This document shows positions 40,301 through 49,898 of a stretch of DNA of 64,000 nucleotides, one piece after another (the stretch's first letter is position 1; every line of letters begins with the position of its first letter). Position numbers and translations under genes: made by a program. This stretch comes from Karalla daura (taxonomy: Eukaryota; Chordata; Actinopteri; Chaetodontiformes; Leiognathidae). The stretch spans positions 1,096,152-1,160,151 of the forward strand of contig CM055189.1 in the NCBI GenBank assembly GCA_029224185.1. The letters are read 5' to 3'. Under the pieces are notes generated by a model, which did no database searches, was not told the DNA's origin, and worked only from the letters and a program-made list of their open reading frames with translations.

Positions 40301-43300
40301 GCAAAGTTGGACTAGAACTACAGCCTGGTAATGAGACCAGTAGAACCAAGTGGAGGGACTGGCCCTGGATGCAGGGATGTGGTGATGTAGCTCTGGAGAG
40401 GTGGAAAACTGGTTCTGAACCGGCTCCAGGCTAGCACCAGCACAGCACTGGAACCATGTAGGAGGTGGAGGGGTTCTGAGGATAACTCAGGTTTCTCCTC
40501 CAGGAGCTGGAGTTCTTCCAGCGGGACAGGGTGCCTGTGGAGCGGCTGCAGCAGCTCAGCCGGATGGTGCACAGCCCCCAGCTGAGTCCGGAGGCGGTGC
40601 GGGAGGCCAGCCGGGCCTGCCAGTCTCTGTGTCGCTGGGTCCGGGCCGTGTACGAGCACTGCCGCCTCCTGCAGGGACCACAGCTGCAGGAGCAGCTGGA
40701 GGCCACGGCCCAGGAGACGCAGCGGCGCCTCCGCCTGGCCCGGAGCCACCAGCAGGAGCTGCGTGGTCGCCTGGAGGAGGCGGAGCTCCAGCTGAGGGAG
40801 CTCCAGGAGGAGCTGCAGGCCCAGCAGGTGGAGCTGCACTCGGTGCAGGACGTAGAGGGAGACGTCTCAGCAGCTGAGAAACAGCTGGAGACACATGTGG
40901 GACGGTGGAGGGACGAAGCTCAGGTAACACCTCACCCACAGAGAAACACTCGTTCAACCTGCTAGGGTCAGGGTACACTCCCTCCCAGCAGCATCTGTGA
41001 ATATGGAACGAGGCCATGAAGAAGGTGATATTATGCCTGGAGGTGGTAGTTCAACAAGATATGATGAGATGAGATGAGATGAGTTGAGATGAGATGAGAT
41101 CTGTTCTAGTTCCCCTCTCCCATCTCATCACAGTGGTTCTATATCTTCTCTCCATCTCTCCTTCAGCAGGCACAGAGATCTGAGGAGGCCTCGCTGGGAG
41201 ACGCCCTGCTCCTGGCCGCCATCATCTCTTACAGCGGCCCCCTCAGGCCTGACGTGCGCTCAGAGCTGCTGAGCAGGTGGGAGGAGCTATGTGAGACAGG
41301 AAGTGTCAGCGTGAGCCCCCCAGACCCCAGGACCTCCCTGTTCACAGACGCCCCCCACCCTGCACCTCCTCCTGCTCCTCAGGGCTTCCCCCTCCCTGTG
41401 TCTGGGCGGCTGCAGCTGGCCCTGGGCCAGGTGCTGGACGCCCATCCCCGCGCCTCCCCGGACGCCCCCCCGCTCTGCGCCCCCCCGGGCAGGGAGCTGC
41501 TGAGGCTGCTGCTCTGGGGCAGCAGGAGGTCCTGGGCTCCTCGCTGGCCTCTGCTGGCTGACCTCCAGCAGCACCTGGACGTCAGCTCTGAGAGCCTCCT
41601 CACAGGTCGCTCCTCTCAGTCTGAGGCCTCCTCCTCCTGGCCACCTCCTGGCCTCCTTTTTTAACCCATGTGACGTGTGCTCGCTCTGCAGGAGAGGCCG
41701 GCAGCGGAGCAGCGTTTGGAGCTGTGCTCAGTGCTGATGATCCAGAGCTTCTGGACAAGCTGGACCAGGCTGCAGAAGAAGGTGATTCAGACCAGGGTTT
41801 CCAGCTCTGATCCTCTCAAGCTCCTCAACCTCTCCCTGGTTGTTGACAGTCTCACTCAGACACCAGGCTGCACTGTCAACAGTCTGACATCACACACAGC
41901 TGAACTCTGTGCACAGCAGTAAACATGGCCCAGTGTTGTAATGATGTTGATGTCCCACCTCCTCCAGCTCCTTACGGTGAGGTTAAAGTGGTGGAGGTCA
42001 AAGTGTCCTGGCTCTGAGTCCTGCTGGTTGGACATGAGGACATCATGTAGGTTTAATATGGGAGAAAAGTCAGAAGAAACCTTCTGATCTTCTGAGCCCT
42101 CCTCGTTCCAGGTGTGAGCGTCCTGGTTAAGCACATCCAGCGTGTGAGTCCCTGTCCACGTCTTCTGGACCGACTGAGACGCCCTGCAGGCTGTGGCCCC
42201 CCAGGAGTGAGACAGCACGTTCAGCCCCCCCACCCGGAGTTCTGCCTCTTCCTCAGCACTGACCTGCCCGTCCAGCTGCTCAGCTCTGGTAGGGAGGCTG
42301 TCAGAGCTGCTCCAACATCCTGTTGCCTTCTGTCATATGTCTCCATAGAGGCTGTAGACCACATGCACTCAGTGACTGTCTTCAGGTCATCACTGTCTCT
42401 CAGAGTCAGTCACAGAGTCTAGAGGAAGCAGATACACAGAGTCCTCTAAAGTCACCTTCCATCATCAGTTCACTCTGTATCTGAGACAGGTATGAATGTA
42501 GAGTGAGGACAACAGGAGGCTTAAAGCAGCTCTTTACCTGCAGCAAAGGGCCCAGGGTCAGGGATAATATTCACTAGTCATTACATGCAGCCAGTGCTCT
42601 ATCTGGTGCAGAGGTTACAGATGGTAGTATGATAGTACTCTTGTTGTCCCCCCAGCGCTCCCAGGCTCTGTGCTGGCCTCAGTCAGCGTGGTGGACCTGT
42701 CCCTGAGCTCAGACGAGCTGCAGGAGCTGCTGCTGACCCAGCTGCTGCAGACGGACTGCAGCCAGCTGCTGACCAGACGCTCCCAGCTGCAGGAGGACCA
42801 GCAGGACCTGCAGGACAGGCTGCTGGCCCAGGAGGTGAGTGGACCTGAGGACAGGCTGCAGGACAGGCTGCTGGCCCAGGAGGTGAGTGGACCTGAGGAC
42901 AGGCTGTCCAACCTTCACATCACCTCCAGGATGATTCACCTCCAGGAGGCCAGTAGTCCTCAGGAATCCAGCATGGTTCATGTGTGATCTCTGACCTCAC
43001 TCTAGTCCAGCTGAGGTAAACTACAGAGAGCACTCCCTTTGAGGCCTGTTGGGGCCTGGTACTGTAGATGAAGTGTATCAACGTTCAGGCTCACAGAATC
43101 AATGAAACCAAAGGTAAAGGTGATGAAGTAAACCTGTGGTCACATCCAGACTGTCAGTGGTTCGCTATAAACACTCCAGACTGGTTCAGTGAGACAGTCT
43201 GGACAGAGCTGCTGGGGACGAGCTCTGAGCAGGTGACATGAGGCTGAGTGTCCTGTCCTCTTGCAGGACGCCCTGATGGACTACGTCCTGCAGATGGACC

Positions 43301-46300
43301 CTGTCCTGCTGCAGGACCGTGACTTCCTGTGTGGCCTGGCGGCCTGTGGCAGGGCGGTGGAGGAGCTGCGGGCTGAGGTGCAGCAGCTGAGGGAGGAGCT
43401 GGAGTACCAGGGGCGCCTGCTGGCCGCTCCCGCTCAGCTCATGAGTGTGGCAGCCTCTCTGTTCCAGGCTGTGCAGCAGGCCTCCCTCCTCTCCTCCTCC
43501 TCCTCCTTCTTCTCCCTGAGCCGCTTCATCTGCGTGCTGCGGGAGGTGTTCGAGGCCCGGGGCCGTCCCTCGGTGTCCCACCCCAGCGGGAAGGTGGCGG
43601 CCGGCATCATGGCGGAGCTGACACAGCGGATGGTGTCCGCGCTGCTGCAGCAGTACCGGCCGTGTCTGAGGAGGAGCCACGTCTGCGTCCTGAGGCTGCT
43701 GCTGTCTGTGGCTGTGCTGCAGCAGCAGCAGCTGTGCTCCCGGGCCCAGGGGGCCGCCCTCCTCAGGGGGCTGCGGGGCCTGGAGGGGCCCGAGCCCCCC
43801 CCCGGCTGTGTCCTGCCCGGCTGGATCCCGCCTGAGCTCCACCCTGAGCTCCTGGTGCTGGACAGGATCCCGGCCTTCAGAGGGCTGCTCTCGTCCCTGC
43901 TGTCCTCCCCGGCTCAGTGGGAGGAGTACCTGCGCCTCCCGTCCTGCTCCGCGGCCGGACCGCTCCCCTGCGCCTCCCACGCCCACCTGACGCTCCTGCA
44001 GAGGGCGCTGCTGTGGAGGACGCTCCGCCCCGGCTGCCTGCAGGAGCTGGCAGACGCCATGGCCGTCTGTGACCTCCAGCTGCCCGGGGACGCTCCGAGG
44101 GGGGGCGGTCCGGGGGGGGCTCCTCGGGCCGGGAACCCCCAGGCTCTGTCCAGATGTGTGCTCAGACACCGAGGACCCGTGGTCCTCACCCTGCCTGGAG
44201 ACCAGTGGAGCAGCATCCAGCCCCTGGGACTCATCAAGAGGATGGCCGAGGAGGTACAGCTGGGTACTGGGTCATCTGCTGGTTTCTACTGATGAGAAGT
44301 GATAATCCCACTGAGGTCCAGCTGCTCCTCAGTGTTGAGCCACAATGTAATTCTGTGTAGACTATGTTCACGTAACATCTGCTGGTGTGTTCTGTTCCAG
44401 GTGCAAGTGGGTGTGGTCTCTCTGACACCTCAGAGTGACCCAGACGTTGTCCTCTCAGCTCTGGACGCAGCTGCTGGTGGAGGACACTGGCTGGTGTTCA
44501 ACAGCTGTCACCTGCTGGAGCGATGGCACCCTGAGGTGCTAGCACGGTTGGACCAGGTGGTCTCCTCCTCCAGAGGTGAGCAGGTCAGAGACAGCTCGTC
44601 TTCTCTGTCTGCTCACACCTTGACTAATGGCCTCCTCCTTCCATCCCTACTGTCAACCTCTCAGAGGAGCCAGGAGGTCACCCGAGCTTCAGACTGTGGT
44701 TCATCACTCAGGAACATGCGTCCTGTCCCATACCAGGTAGATGTTGCCCTGTAGGAGCTCAGGCTGTGAACATGATGCTCCAAGAGCAAGCCTGTCAGCT
44801 AGAGCTGTGTTCTGCATAGTTTCCTGGTGGTGGTACAGTATGTGGATGTAGTCAGAGCTTGATGTCTTCTCACAGCGGTGGTGCGGCTCAGGGCTCTGCC
44901 TCTGCTCTGTGACTCTCCCTGGGACCTGAGGGAGGAGCTGAGCAGCTCCCTGCTCCAGACGCTGTCCATCACGCAGCGTCCACCTCCGTCCAGGGTGGCA
45001 CCAGAGGACGTGGAGCTGCTGGCCCTCTGCACCATCTTCCACTCTGTGCTGCTGCAGAGACAGGCCTCCAGGCCTCCAGGCCTGAGGAGACAGCCCTGCT
45101 GGTACTGTGGAGAGCTGGAGAACCAGAGAGCCTGTGGCAGATAGCCGAGGAGATATCTGTAGAGTGAAACCAAACGTGTCCTCCATTTGTCACCTGTTTG
45201 AAAAACAAGTGGTGGATGAGTGTTTGATGCTCCACAGGGGTGAAGAAGACCTCCGGGCTCTGCTGGAGGCTCAGCTCTCCATGGCTCGTCTCTGCCACGA
45301 TAAGAGCAGAGCTCTGCAGTACCTGGCAGGTGAGGATCCACACCTCACGCCTTCGCTTTCCTTAAAACCTCAAAGCAACAACAAAAAACACTAAAAACTT
45401 TCTGTTTCACCCCCAGTGAACCTGGTGCATGGTGGACATGTTGGAGGCTCGGTGGAGCTGGAGGAGGTGGAGAGCGTGGCTAAGACCTGCTTCCTCACAG
45501 AGCCTCAGCTCTCAGGCCACGGCCCTCACATCCTCTCTACTGTCATCCAGACTTCTGGAAGCTCTGGTAACTGCACAGCTGTCTGGTCCTTAAAGAGGAC
45601 CTGGGACCTGGGGTGGACGATAGCACATAGGACAGGTCCTCAGAGTCCACAGGGAGGAATCCTCCACTCTGCTCCACGTCCCTTTAATAGCCTTTAATAA
45701 CCAGCCTAACCAGCCGCTCACCCAGCAGTCAGATGTTTCTGCTTGTTCTCTCCATGGTCTCCAGCGTGGACAGGTCTCCAGCAGCTGCTGGAACTCCAGG
45801 CTCCTGCAGATGTGGACAGTCTGTCCGTTCTCGGTTTCAGCGCTGAGGAGACGGCTGAGACCTGCAGACGGACCAGCCACAGCCTGGACATGCTACTGAA
45901 GGCCTCCCAGGCTCCTGGAGGAGCAGCCTGGAGCTCCTGGAGGAGGTCCACACTACGTCTGAGCCAAGCCACACACAGGCTGGAGACACTGCAGCAGGAG
46001 CTGCAGAAGGTCAGACCAGCAGCTTCTCCTCTCAGGCCCCTCAGGGAGTTCCTCCAGGCTGAGTGGGAGCAGCTGTCCAGCCATGTGGCCTGGCTCCTCC
46101 AGGAGCAGCCTGTCCTCCACTCCTCCCAGCTGTCCCGTCTGGAGCAGAGGGCGGAGCTGCTCCGCTCCTACCTGGGACATGACGGCTCTCCAGACCCACC
46201 CAGAGCCTTCAGGTTGTCTGCCTTCAGGAACCCCAGAGGCCTCCTGGTGGCGCTGCAGAGACAGGCTGCTCAGCTGAGGCACAGATCCACCAGCGATGTA

Positions 46301-49300
46301 GACCTAGAGCTGCAGGTCAGTGGAGACATGATCAGACATGGTCAGACAGGTAGAAGATGTACTGGCTGGCAGGCTGTACCCAGCAGATCCCTGCAGCTGT
46401 CTGAGCTCCTCTCTGTCCTCCAGGTTCTAGGAGGAGGTGTCCTCCAGGCTGATCTTCCTCCAGACGCTGTGTGTCTGTGTGGTCTGGAGCTCCGAGGAGC
46501 CTCCTGGGACCAGCAGCTGGGAGCGCTGCAGGACTCTGGAACATCTGTGGAGCCGAGCTCCATGCCGCTGGTCTGCGTCCGAGCTACGGTCCGGGGCACT
46601 GGGGCGGTCCTGGACCCGGCCCTGAATCAGGACCAGGACCCAGACTCAGGCCTGGACCAGGACCAGGACCCCTCCCAGCCACTGTACTACCAGTGTCCGC
46701 TCTACGTCCTCGGGGAGCAGCAGGGAGGAGCCTGGAGCCTGGTCACCACGCTGGCCCTCAGATCCAGCCTGCCCCCCCCCCTCTGTGTCCTCAGAGGAGT
46801 CCGCCTGCTGAGCCCCCCCAGCTCAGACTCTCTGATGTGATCCCAGCCTGGACTGGTACCAGTCTAGACTGGTTTCAGCCTGGACTGGTACCAGTCTAGA
46901 CTGATTTCAGCCTGGACTGGTACCAGCCTGGACTGGTACCAGCCTGTACTGGTTTCAGCCTGGACTGGTATCAGCCTGGACTGGTACCAGCCTGGACTGG
47001 TACCAGCCTGTACTGGTACCAGCCTGGACTGGTTTCAGACTGGACTGGTACCAGCCTGTACTGGTACCAGCCTGTACTGAGGCTGGCTGTCTCCTGTTTA
47101 CTTCTGTTCTGTATCACTGTGTTCATTAAAGTCCTCCCAGCTCTGTCACTGGTTGTGGTTCATTTAAGTGTGTTCGTCCCAGTTCATACTGGCTCCTGTC
47201 ACACTGGTAACCAGTAAGTAAGTGGCACCTCAATGTCCTGATGTTTCTTCTCCTCCAGGAAACTTGGACAGACACCACTATGAGACCTTCGAGAAGTTTG
47301 GCAACAACACGTTCCTGTTGCACCTGGACAATGGCAGAGGGTGAGTGGCCATGTGCTGGGGACAGACGTGTCCATGTGAGGGGGACAGATGTGTAGTGGT
47401 GGCGGGGACAGACGTGTCCATGTGAGGGGGACAGATGTGTAGTGGTGGCGGGGACAGACATGTCCTCGTGACAGGGACTCACTCTGGCTCTATTGCAGGT
47501 TTGGACGTCACTCCAAAGACGAGCCGTCCATCCTGGCTCCTCTGGAGCAGTGCTGCAGGTACACACAGACGCCTGTTCTACTCTGTCCTCCTCTACTCTG
47601 CTCTACTCTGTCCTCCTCTACTCTGCTCTACTCTGTCCTCCTCTACTCTGTTCTACTCTGTCCTCCTCTACTCTGCTCTACTCTGTCCTCCTCTACTCTG
47701 CTCTACTCTGTCCTCCTCTACTCTGTTCTACTCTGTCCTCCTCTACTCTGCTCTACTCTGTCCTCCTCTACTCTGTTCTACTCTGTCCTCCTCTACTCTG
47801 CTCTACTCTGTCCTCCTCTACTCTGCTCTACTCTGTCCTCCTCTACTCTGCTCTATTCTGTCCTCCTCTACTCTGTTCTACTCTGTCCTCCTCTACTCTG
47901 TTCTACTCTGTCCTCCTCTACTCTGCTCTACTCTGTCCTCCTCTACTCTGTTCTACTCTGTCCTCCTCTACTCTGTTCTACTCTGTCCTCCTCTACTCTG
48001 CTCTACTCTGTCCTCCTCTACTCTGCTCTATTCTGTCCTCCTCTACTCTGTTCTACTCTGTCCTCCTCTACTCTGTTCTACTCTGTCCTCCTCTACTCTG
48101 CTCTACTCTGTCCTCCTCTACTCTGTTCTACTCTGTTCTACTCTGTCCTGCTCTACTCTGTTCTACTCTGTCCTCCTCTACTCTGTTCTACTCTGTCCTC
48201 CTCTACTCTGCTCTACTCTGTCCTCCTCTACTCTGCTCTACTCTGTCCTCCTCTACTCTGTTCTACTCTGTTCTACTCTGTCCTGCTCTACTCTGTTCTA
48301 CTCTGTTCTACTCTGTCCTCCTCTACTCTGTTCTACTCTGTCCTGCTCTACTCTGTTCTACTCTGTCCTGCTCTACTCTGTTCTACTCTGTCCTCCTCTA
48401 CTCTGTTCTACTCTGTCCTGCTCTACTCTGCTCTACTCTGTCCTCCTCTACTCTGTTCTACTCTGTCCTCCTCTACTCTGTTCTACTCTGTTCTACTCTG
48501 TCCTGCTCTACTCTGTTCTACTCTGTTCTACTCTGTCCTCCTCTACTCTGTTCTACTCTGTTCTACTCTGCTCTACTCTGTCCTCCTCTACTCTGTTCTA
48601 CTCTGTTCTACTCTGTCCTCCTCTACTCTGTTCTACTCTGTTCTACTCTAACCTCCTCTACTCTGTCCTCCTCTACTCTGTTCTACTCTGTCCTCCTCTA
48701 CTCTGTTCTACTCTGTTCTACTCTGTCCTGCTCTACTCTGTTCTACTCTGTCCTCCTCTACTCTGTTCTACTCTGTCCTCCTCTACTCTGCTCTACTCTG
48801 TCCTCCTCTACTCTGCTCTACTCTGTCCTCCTCTACTCTGTTCTACTCTGTTCTACTCTGTCCTGCTCTACTCTGTTCTACTCTGTTCTACTCTGTCCTC
48901 CTCTACTCTGTTCTACTCTGTCCTGCTCTACTCTGTTCTACTCTGTCCTGCTCTACTCTGTTCTACTCTGTCCTCCTCTACTCTGTTCTACTCTGTCCTG
49001 CTCTACTCTGCTCTACTCTGTCCTCCTCTACTCTGTTCTACTCTGTCCTCCTCTACTCTGTTCTACTCTGTTCTACTCTGTCCTGCTCTACTCTGTTCTA
49101 CTCTGTTCTACTCTGTCCTCCTCTACTCTGTTCTACTCTGTTCTACTCTGCTCTACTCTGTCCTCCTCTACTCTGTTCTACTCTGTTCTACTCTGTTCTA
49201 CTCTGTCCTCCTCTACTCTGTTCTACTCTGTTCTACTCTAACCTCCTCTACTCTGTCCTCCTCTACTCTGCTCTACTCTGTTCTACTCTGTCCTGCTCTA

Positions 49301-49683
49301 CTCTGTTCTACTCTGTTCTACTCTGTCCTCCTCTACTCTGCTCTACTCTGTCCTGCTCCACTCTGTCCTGTCTCACTCTGTCCCACTCTATGCCGCTCTG
49401 TGTCCTGTCCTCCAGGATCCGTCGGTCCACCTGGCTGCGGCTGCGCCTCCTGTCCCTGCCTCAGTACCGTCTCAGTGATGTGATGAGGGCGTCCCTGTCC
49501 CGGGACCCTCTCCAGCAGGTGGCGCCGCTGCTGTGGGAGCCTCACCTGGAGGCCCTGGACCGGCGGCTGGAGGCCGTGCTGGAGGCGGTGAGGCGCTGCC
49601 AGGGGAAGCAGGAGACGGACGGAGAGGTGCTGTATGACGACATGGCCTACCTGCAGGACATGAGGGCGCCCCCTGCTGCCTAG
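15465..49683 (+). CDS. fam20cl: FAM20C-family secretory-pathway protein kinase
   Basis: Ten exons, 15465-15826, 17791-17966, 20304-20382, 21036-21128, 22057-22172, 22339-22519, 23724-23833, 47259-47340, 47499-47558 and 49416-49683, join in phase to 508 residues. Residues about 11-35 form a hydrophobic signal anchor, as in Golgi FAM20 kinases, which phosphorylate Ser-x-Glu sites of secreted proteins. Visible active-site elements are LFKPM (Lys203), HNAEIAAFHLDR (Glu229), catalytic NLDRHHYE (Asp376) and metal-binding DNGRGFG (Asp396). The Cys-rich CFYGQCSYYC and the CCRIRRSTWLRL C-lobe match FAM20C better than FAM20A or FAM20B. No residue loss suggests a pseudokinase. Intron 7 (23834-47258) contains the whole dnhd1 gene on the same strand, and intron 9 is almost entirely minisatellite. 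The family is certain. The exact teleost paralogue (fam20cl versus fam20ca/cb) is inferred. Confidence 0.88.
15847..15903. repeat. (GT)n in fam20cl intron 1
   Basis: A GT run 20 bases downstream of the first coding exon donor. The intron from 15904 to 16797 shows nothing else that I recognise. Confidence 0.9.
16799..17407. repeat. X-box-like minisatellite (CCTAGCAACCRCA unit)
   Basis: About thirty copies of an 18-20-base unit carry CTAGCAACC, alternating CAACTGGACC, CAGCTTGACC and CAGCTTGAACC variants. The first copy (16799-16811, GTAACCTAGCAAC) is a perfect RFX X-box. Later copies keep the AGCAAC half-site but lose one or two bases of the left half. A larger period (blocks of about 60 and 120 bases) is visible from repeated variant order. 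It lies in intron 1 of fam20cl. Confidence 0.85.
17655..18080. repeat. Minisatellites flanking fam20cl exon 2
   Basis: Just upstream of the exon 2 acceptor lie about four copies of a 29-base unit (GTACCCCAGCCTGTCC core), whose last copy supplies the pyrimidine tract before 17791. Directly after the donor (17967) follow CTGCCTGT/CTGTCTGA tetramer repeats up to about 18080. Confidence 0.85.
18950..19362. repeat. CTATCCCT / CTATCACTGTAT minisatellite
   Basis: About 400 bases in fam20cl intron 2 are built of 8-base CTATCCCT and CTATCACT units with GTAT variants, in an irregular order. From 18081 to 18949 no feature is recognised. Confidence 0.9.
19814..19879. repeat. (AAAAG)n pentanucleotide repeat
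   Basis: About 13 perfect units of GAAAA. Confidence 0.95.
20023..20252. repeat. (GT)n(GA)n and (GT)n before fam20cl exon 3
   Basis: GT then GA-rich sequence at 20023-20100, and a further GT run at 20209-20252, both within 300 bases upstream of the exon 3 acceptor (20303). Confidence 0.9.
20383..20790. repeat. 39-bp GC-rich minisatellite starting at the exon 3 donor
   Basis: About ten copies of a 39-base unit (GGGACCAGTCCAGGATGAGA core). The first unit begins with the GTGAGACC splice donor of fam20cl exon 3, so the donor heptamer GTGAGAC corresponds to GATGAGAC of later copies. Both strands are open in one frame because 39 is a multiple of three. This is not a gene. Confidence 0.9.
21949..22022. 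repeat. (TCCTGG)n hexamer repeat before exon 5
   Basis: About eleven units of TCCTGG with two TCCACG variants lie 35 bases upstream of the exon 5 acceptor of fam20cl. The sequence 21129-21948 contains a short (AAATA)n but no gene. Confidence 0.9.
22730..23110. repeat. Decayed repeat with AAGTCA/TTAGTCA units
   Basis: GGGTAGAAGTTGCGAAGCT occurs at about 22735 and 22884, with a degenerate third copy near 23098. Between them are many AAGTCACGTTTAGTCA-type heptamers. It looks like an old tandem duplication of about 150 bases with internal heptamer expansion, in fam20cl intron 6. Confidence 0.6.
23834..25100. other. fam20cl intron 7, left part without gene
   Basis: No coding exon or repeat array was recognised between the exon 7 donor and the CpG-richer dnhd1 promoter near 25080. 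An 83-codon minus-strand frame at 24294-24545 has no recognisable domain. Confidence 0.5.
25127..25220 (+). promoter_or_regulatory. dnhd1: dnhd1 promoter with tandem X-box-like sites and first exon
   Basis: A CpG-richer patch holds an inverted CCAAT box (ATTGG, 25127-25131). It is followed by GTATCCATGGCAAC (25141-25154) and GTCTCCATGGCAAC (25173-25186), each one mismatch from the RFX X-box consensus, and a further GTTGGCAAC. A strong donor, CCAG|GTAAGA, at 25220/25221 suggests a short non-coding first exon spliced to about 26074. X-boxes are known to drive ciliary genes through RFX factors, which suits a dynein-like gene. The transcription start is inferred. Confidence 0.55.
25310..25370. 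repeat. 15-bp GC repeat (GGGCCGGCCTCCTCC)
   Basis: Three to four copies of a 15-base unit downstream of the presumed first exon. A donor-like ACCAG|GTTAGC follows at about 25429, so an alternative first exon is possible. Confidence 0.8.
26126..46840 (+). CDS. dnhd1: Dynein heavy chain domain protein 1-like (unconventional dynein heavy chain)
   Basis: From 27019 to the TGA at 46838 I can join 41 exons in phase, giving 4200 residues: 27019-27211, 27295-27498, 27932-28042, 28129-28282, 28360-28614, 28709-28849, 29336-29713, 29787-30030, 30110-30255, 30592-30717, 30817-31093, 31176-31303, 31411-31609, 31690-31778, 31868-32096, 32183-32308, 32400-32494, 32579-35501, 35595-35703, 35798-35957, 36261-36513, 36609-37905, 38513-38594, 38680-38794, 38880-39063, 39420-39510, 39697-39825, 39908-40099, 40504-40923, 41167-41605, 41692-41781, 42112-42288, 42656-42834, 43267-44253, 44401-44575, 44665-44736, 44876-45101, 45238-45329, 45417-45566, 45765-46315, 46424-46840. 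Tail and linker precede AAA1 (YDYEYSGPEGW). AAA1 Walker A is GPRMSGKK (33719) and Walker B is WLLLDS (33863), both degenerate. AAA2 (GPAGSGKTT, 34739) and AAA3 (GEAASGKSS, 36324; FLDD) keep P-loops. AAA4 is GTGRKTT. The stalk and microtubule-binding domain (39420-40923) and the C-terminal domain are present. Degenerate AAA1 points to DNHD1, which is linked to sperm flagella. The first coding exon (ATG 26126, donor after 26421) needs a one-base shift to join. Confidence 0.78.
27500..27908. repeat. CCACCTGGGGGG-type minisatellite and (GACA)n in dnhd1 intron
   Basis: Directly after the donor at 27498 lie about nine degenerate copies of an 18-base unit (GTCCACCTGGGGGGTGTG). A GACA/GATA tetramer array at 27743-27908 ends 23 bases before the next exon. 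Confidence 0.85.
28930..29070. repeat. (GAATA/GAACA)n pentamer repeat in dnhd1 intron
   Basis: About 27 units of AGAATA/AGAACA. The rest of the intron (28850-29335) shows nothing else. Confidence 0.9.
31330..31366. repeat. Poly-C run in dnhd1 intron
   Basis: About 36 consecutive C residues lie 27 bases after the donor at 31303. Length in the assembly is likely unreliable. Confidence 0.9.
37906..38512 (+). other. dnhd1 intron, no feature
   Basis: An ordinary intron between the AAA4 exon and the next exon. Nothing is recognised in it. Confidence 0.6.
39249..39322. repeat. (CTATT/CTAGT)n pentamer repeat
   Basis: About 15 pentamer units, with CTATT flanks and a CTAGT core, in the intron before the coiled-coil-1 exon of dnhd1. 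Confidence 0.9.
42787..42898 (+). repeat. dnhd1: 48-bp tandem duplication spanning a dnhd1 exon-intron junction
   Basis: The sequence from CAGGACAGGCTGCTGGCC through the donor GAG|GTGAGTGGACCTGAGG is present twice, 48 bases apart. It provides two identical donors, after 42834 and after 42882. Use of the second adds 16 in-frame codons (VSGPEDRLQDRLLAQE) without a stop. Confidence 0.85.
46848..47085 (+). repeat. 16-bp palindromic minisatellite in dnhd1 3' UTR
   Basis: About 14 copies of a unit with the core ACTGGTACCAGCCT, beginning just after the stop codon. CTGGTACCAG is a perfect 10-base palindrome. Interspersed TTTCAG variants break it. Confidence 0.9.
47125..47130 (+). terminator. dnhd1: Poly(A) signal of dnhd1
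   Basis: ATTAAA followed by GT-rich sequence (GGTTGTGGTT at 47151) is the first good poly(A) signal after the dnhd1 stop. The predicted transcript end falls about 100 bases before exon 8 of the host fam20cl gene. Confidence 0.65.
47573..49375. repeat. 1.8 kb (CTCTACTCTGTCCTC)n minisatellite in fam20cl intron 9
   Basis: The array mixes 15-base (TCCTCCTCTACTCTG) and 10-base (TTCTACTCTG, CTCTACTCTG) units and fills nearly the whole intron. Rare variants repeat at a distance of about 580-590 bases: TCCTGCTCTACTCTGCTCTA near 48416 and 48996, and CTCTAACCTCC near 48646 and 49236. This indicates a recent internal block duplication. The 582- and 682-codon open frames are artefacts of the 5-base-multiple units. 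Confidence 0.95.
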
Positions 49684-49898
49684 GGGGACACACGCCTGGA
49701 TGGGAGCTAACACAAGACCCCCCCCCCCTGCTGTAGACCTGGCATCCTTTCATACTTATCTGGCAACCCCATGTACACTGTAAACCCTGATTGTAGTTGC
49801 ACCATTTGTTGCCTCAACAGGGTTAAGTTATTGACTCTAGAGAAACACAGTGTTCAGATGTCTGTTGATGTAATATTCATATATTCAGTATGTTCAAT

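Noticed and set aside
47435..49483. 582- and 682-codon open frames rich in LLCSTLSSS
   Set aside because: The 10/15-base CT-rich minisatellite of fam20cl intron 9 keeps frames open by periodicity. The true exons on both sides use other boundaries.
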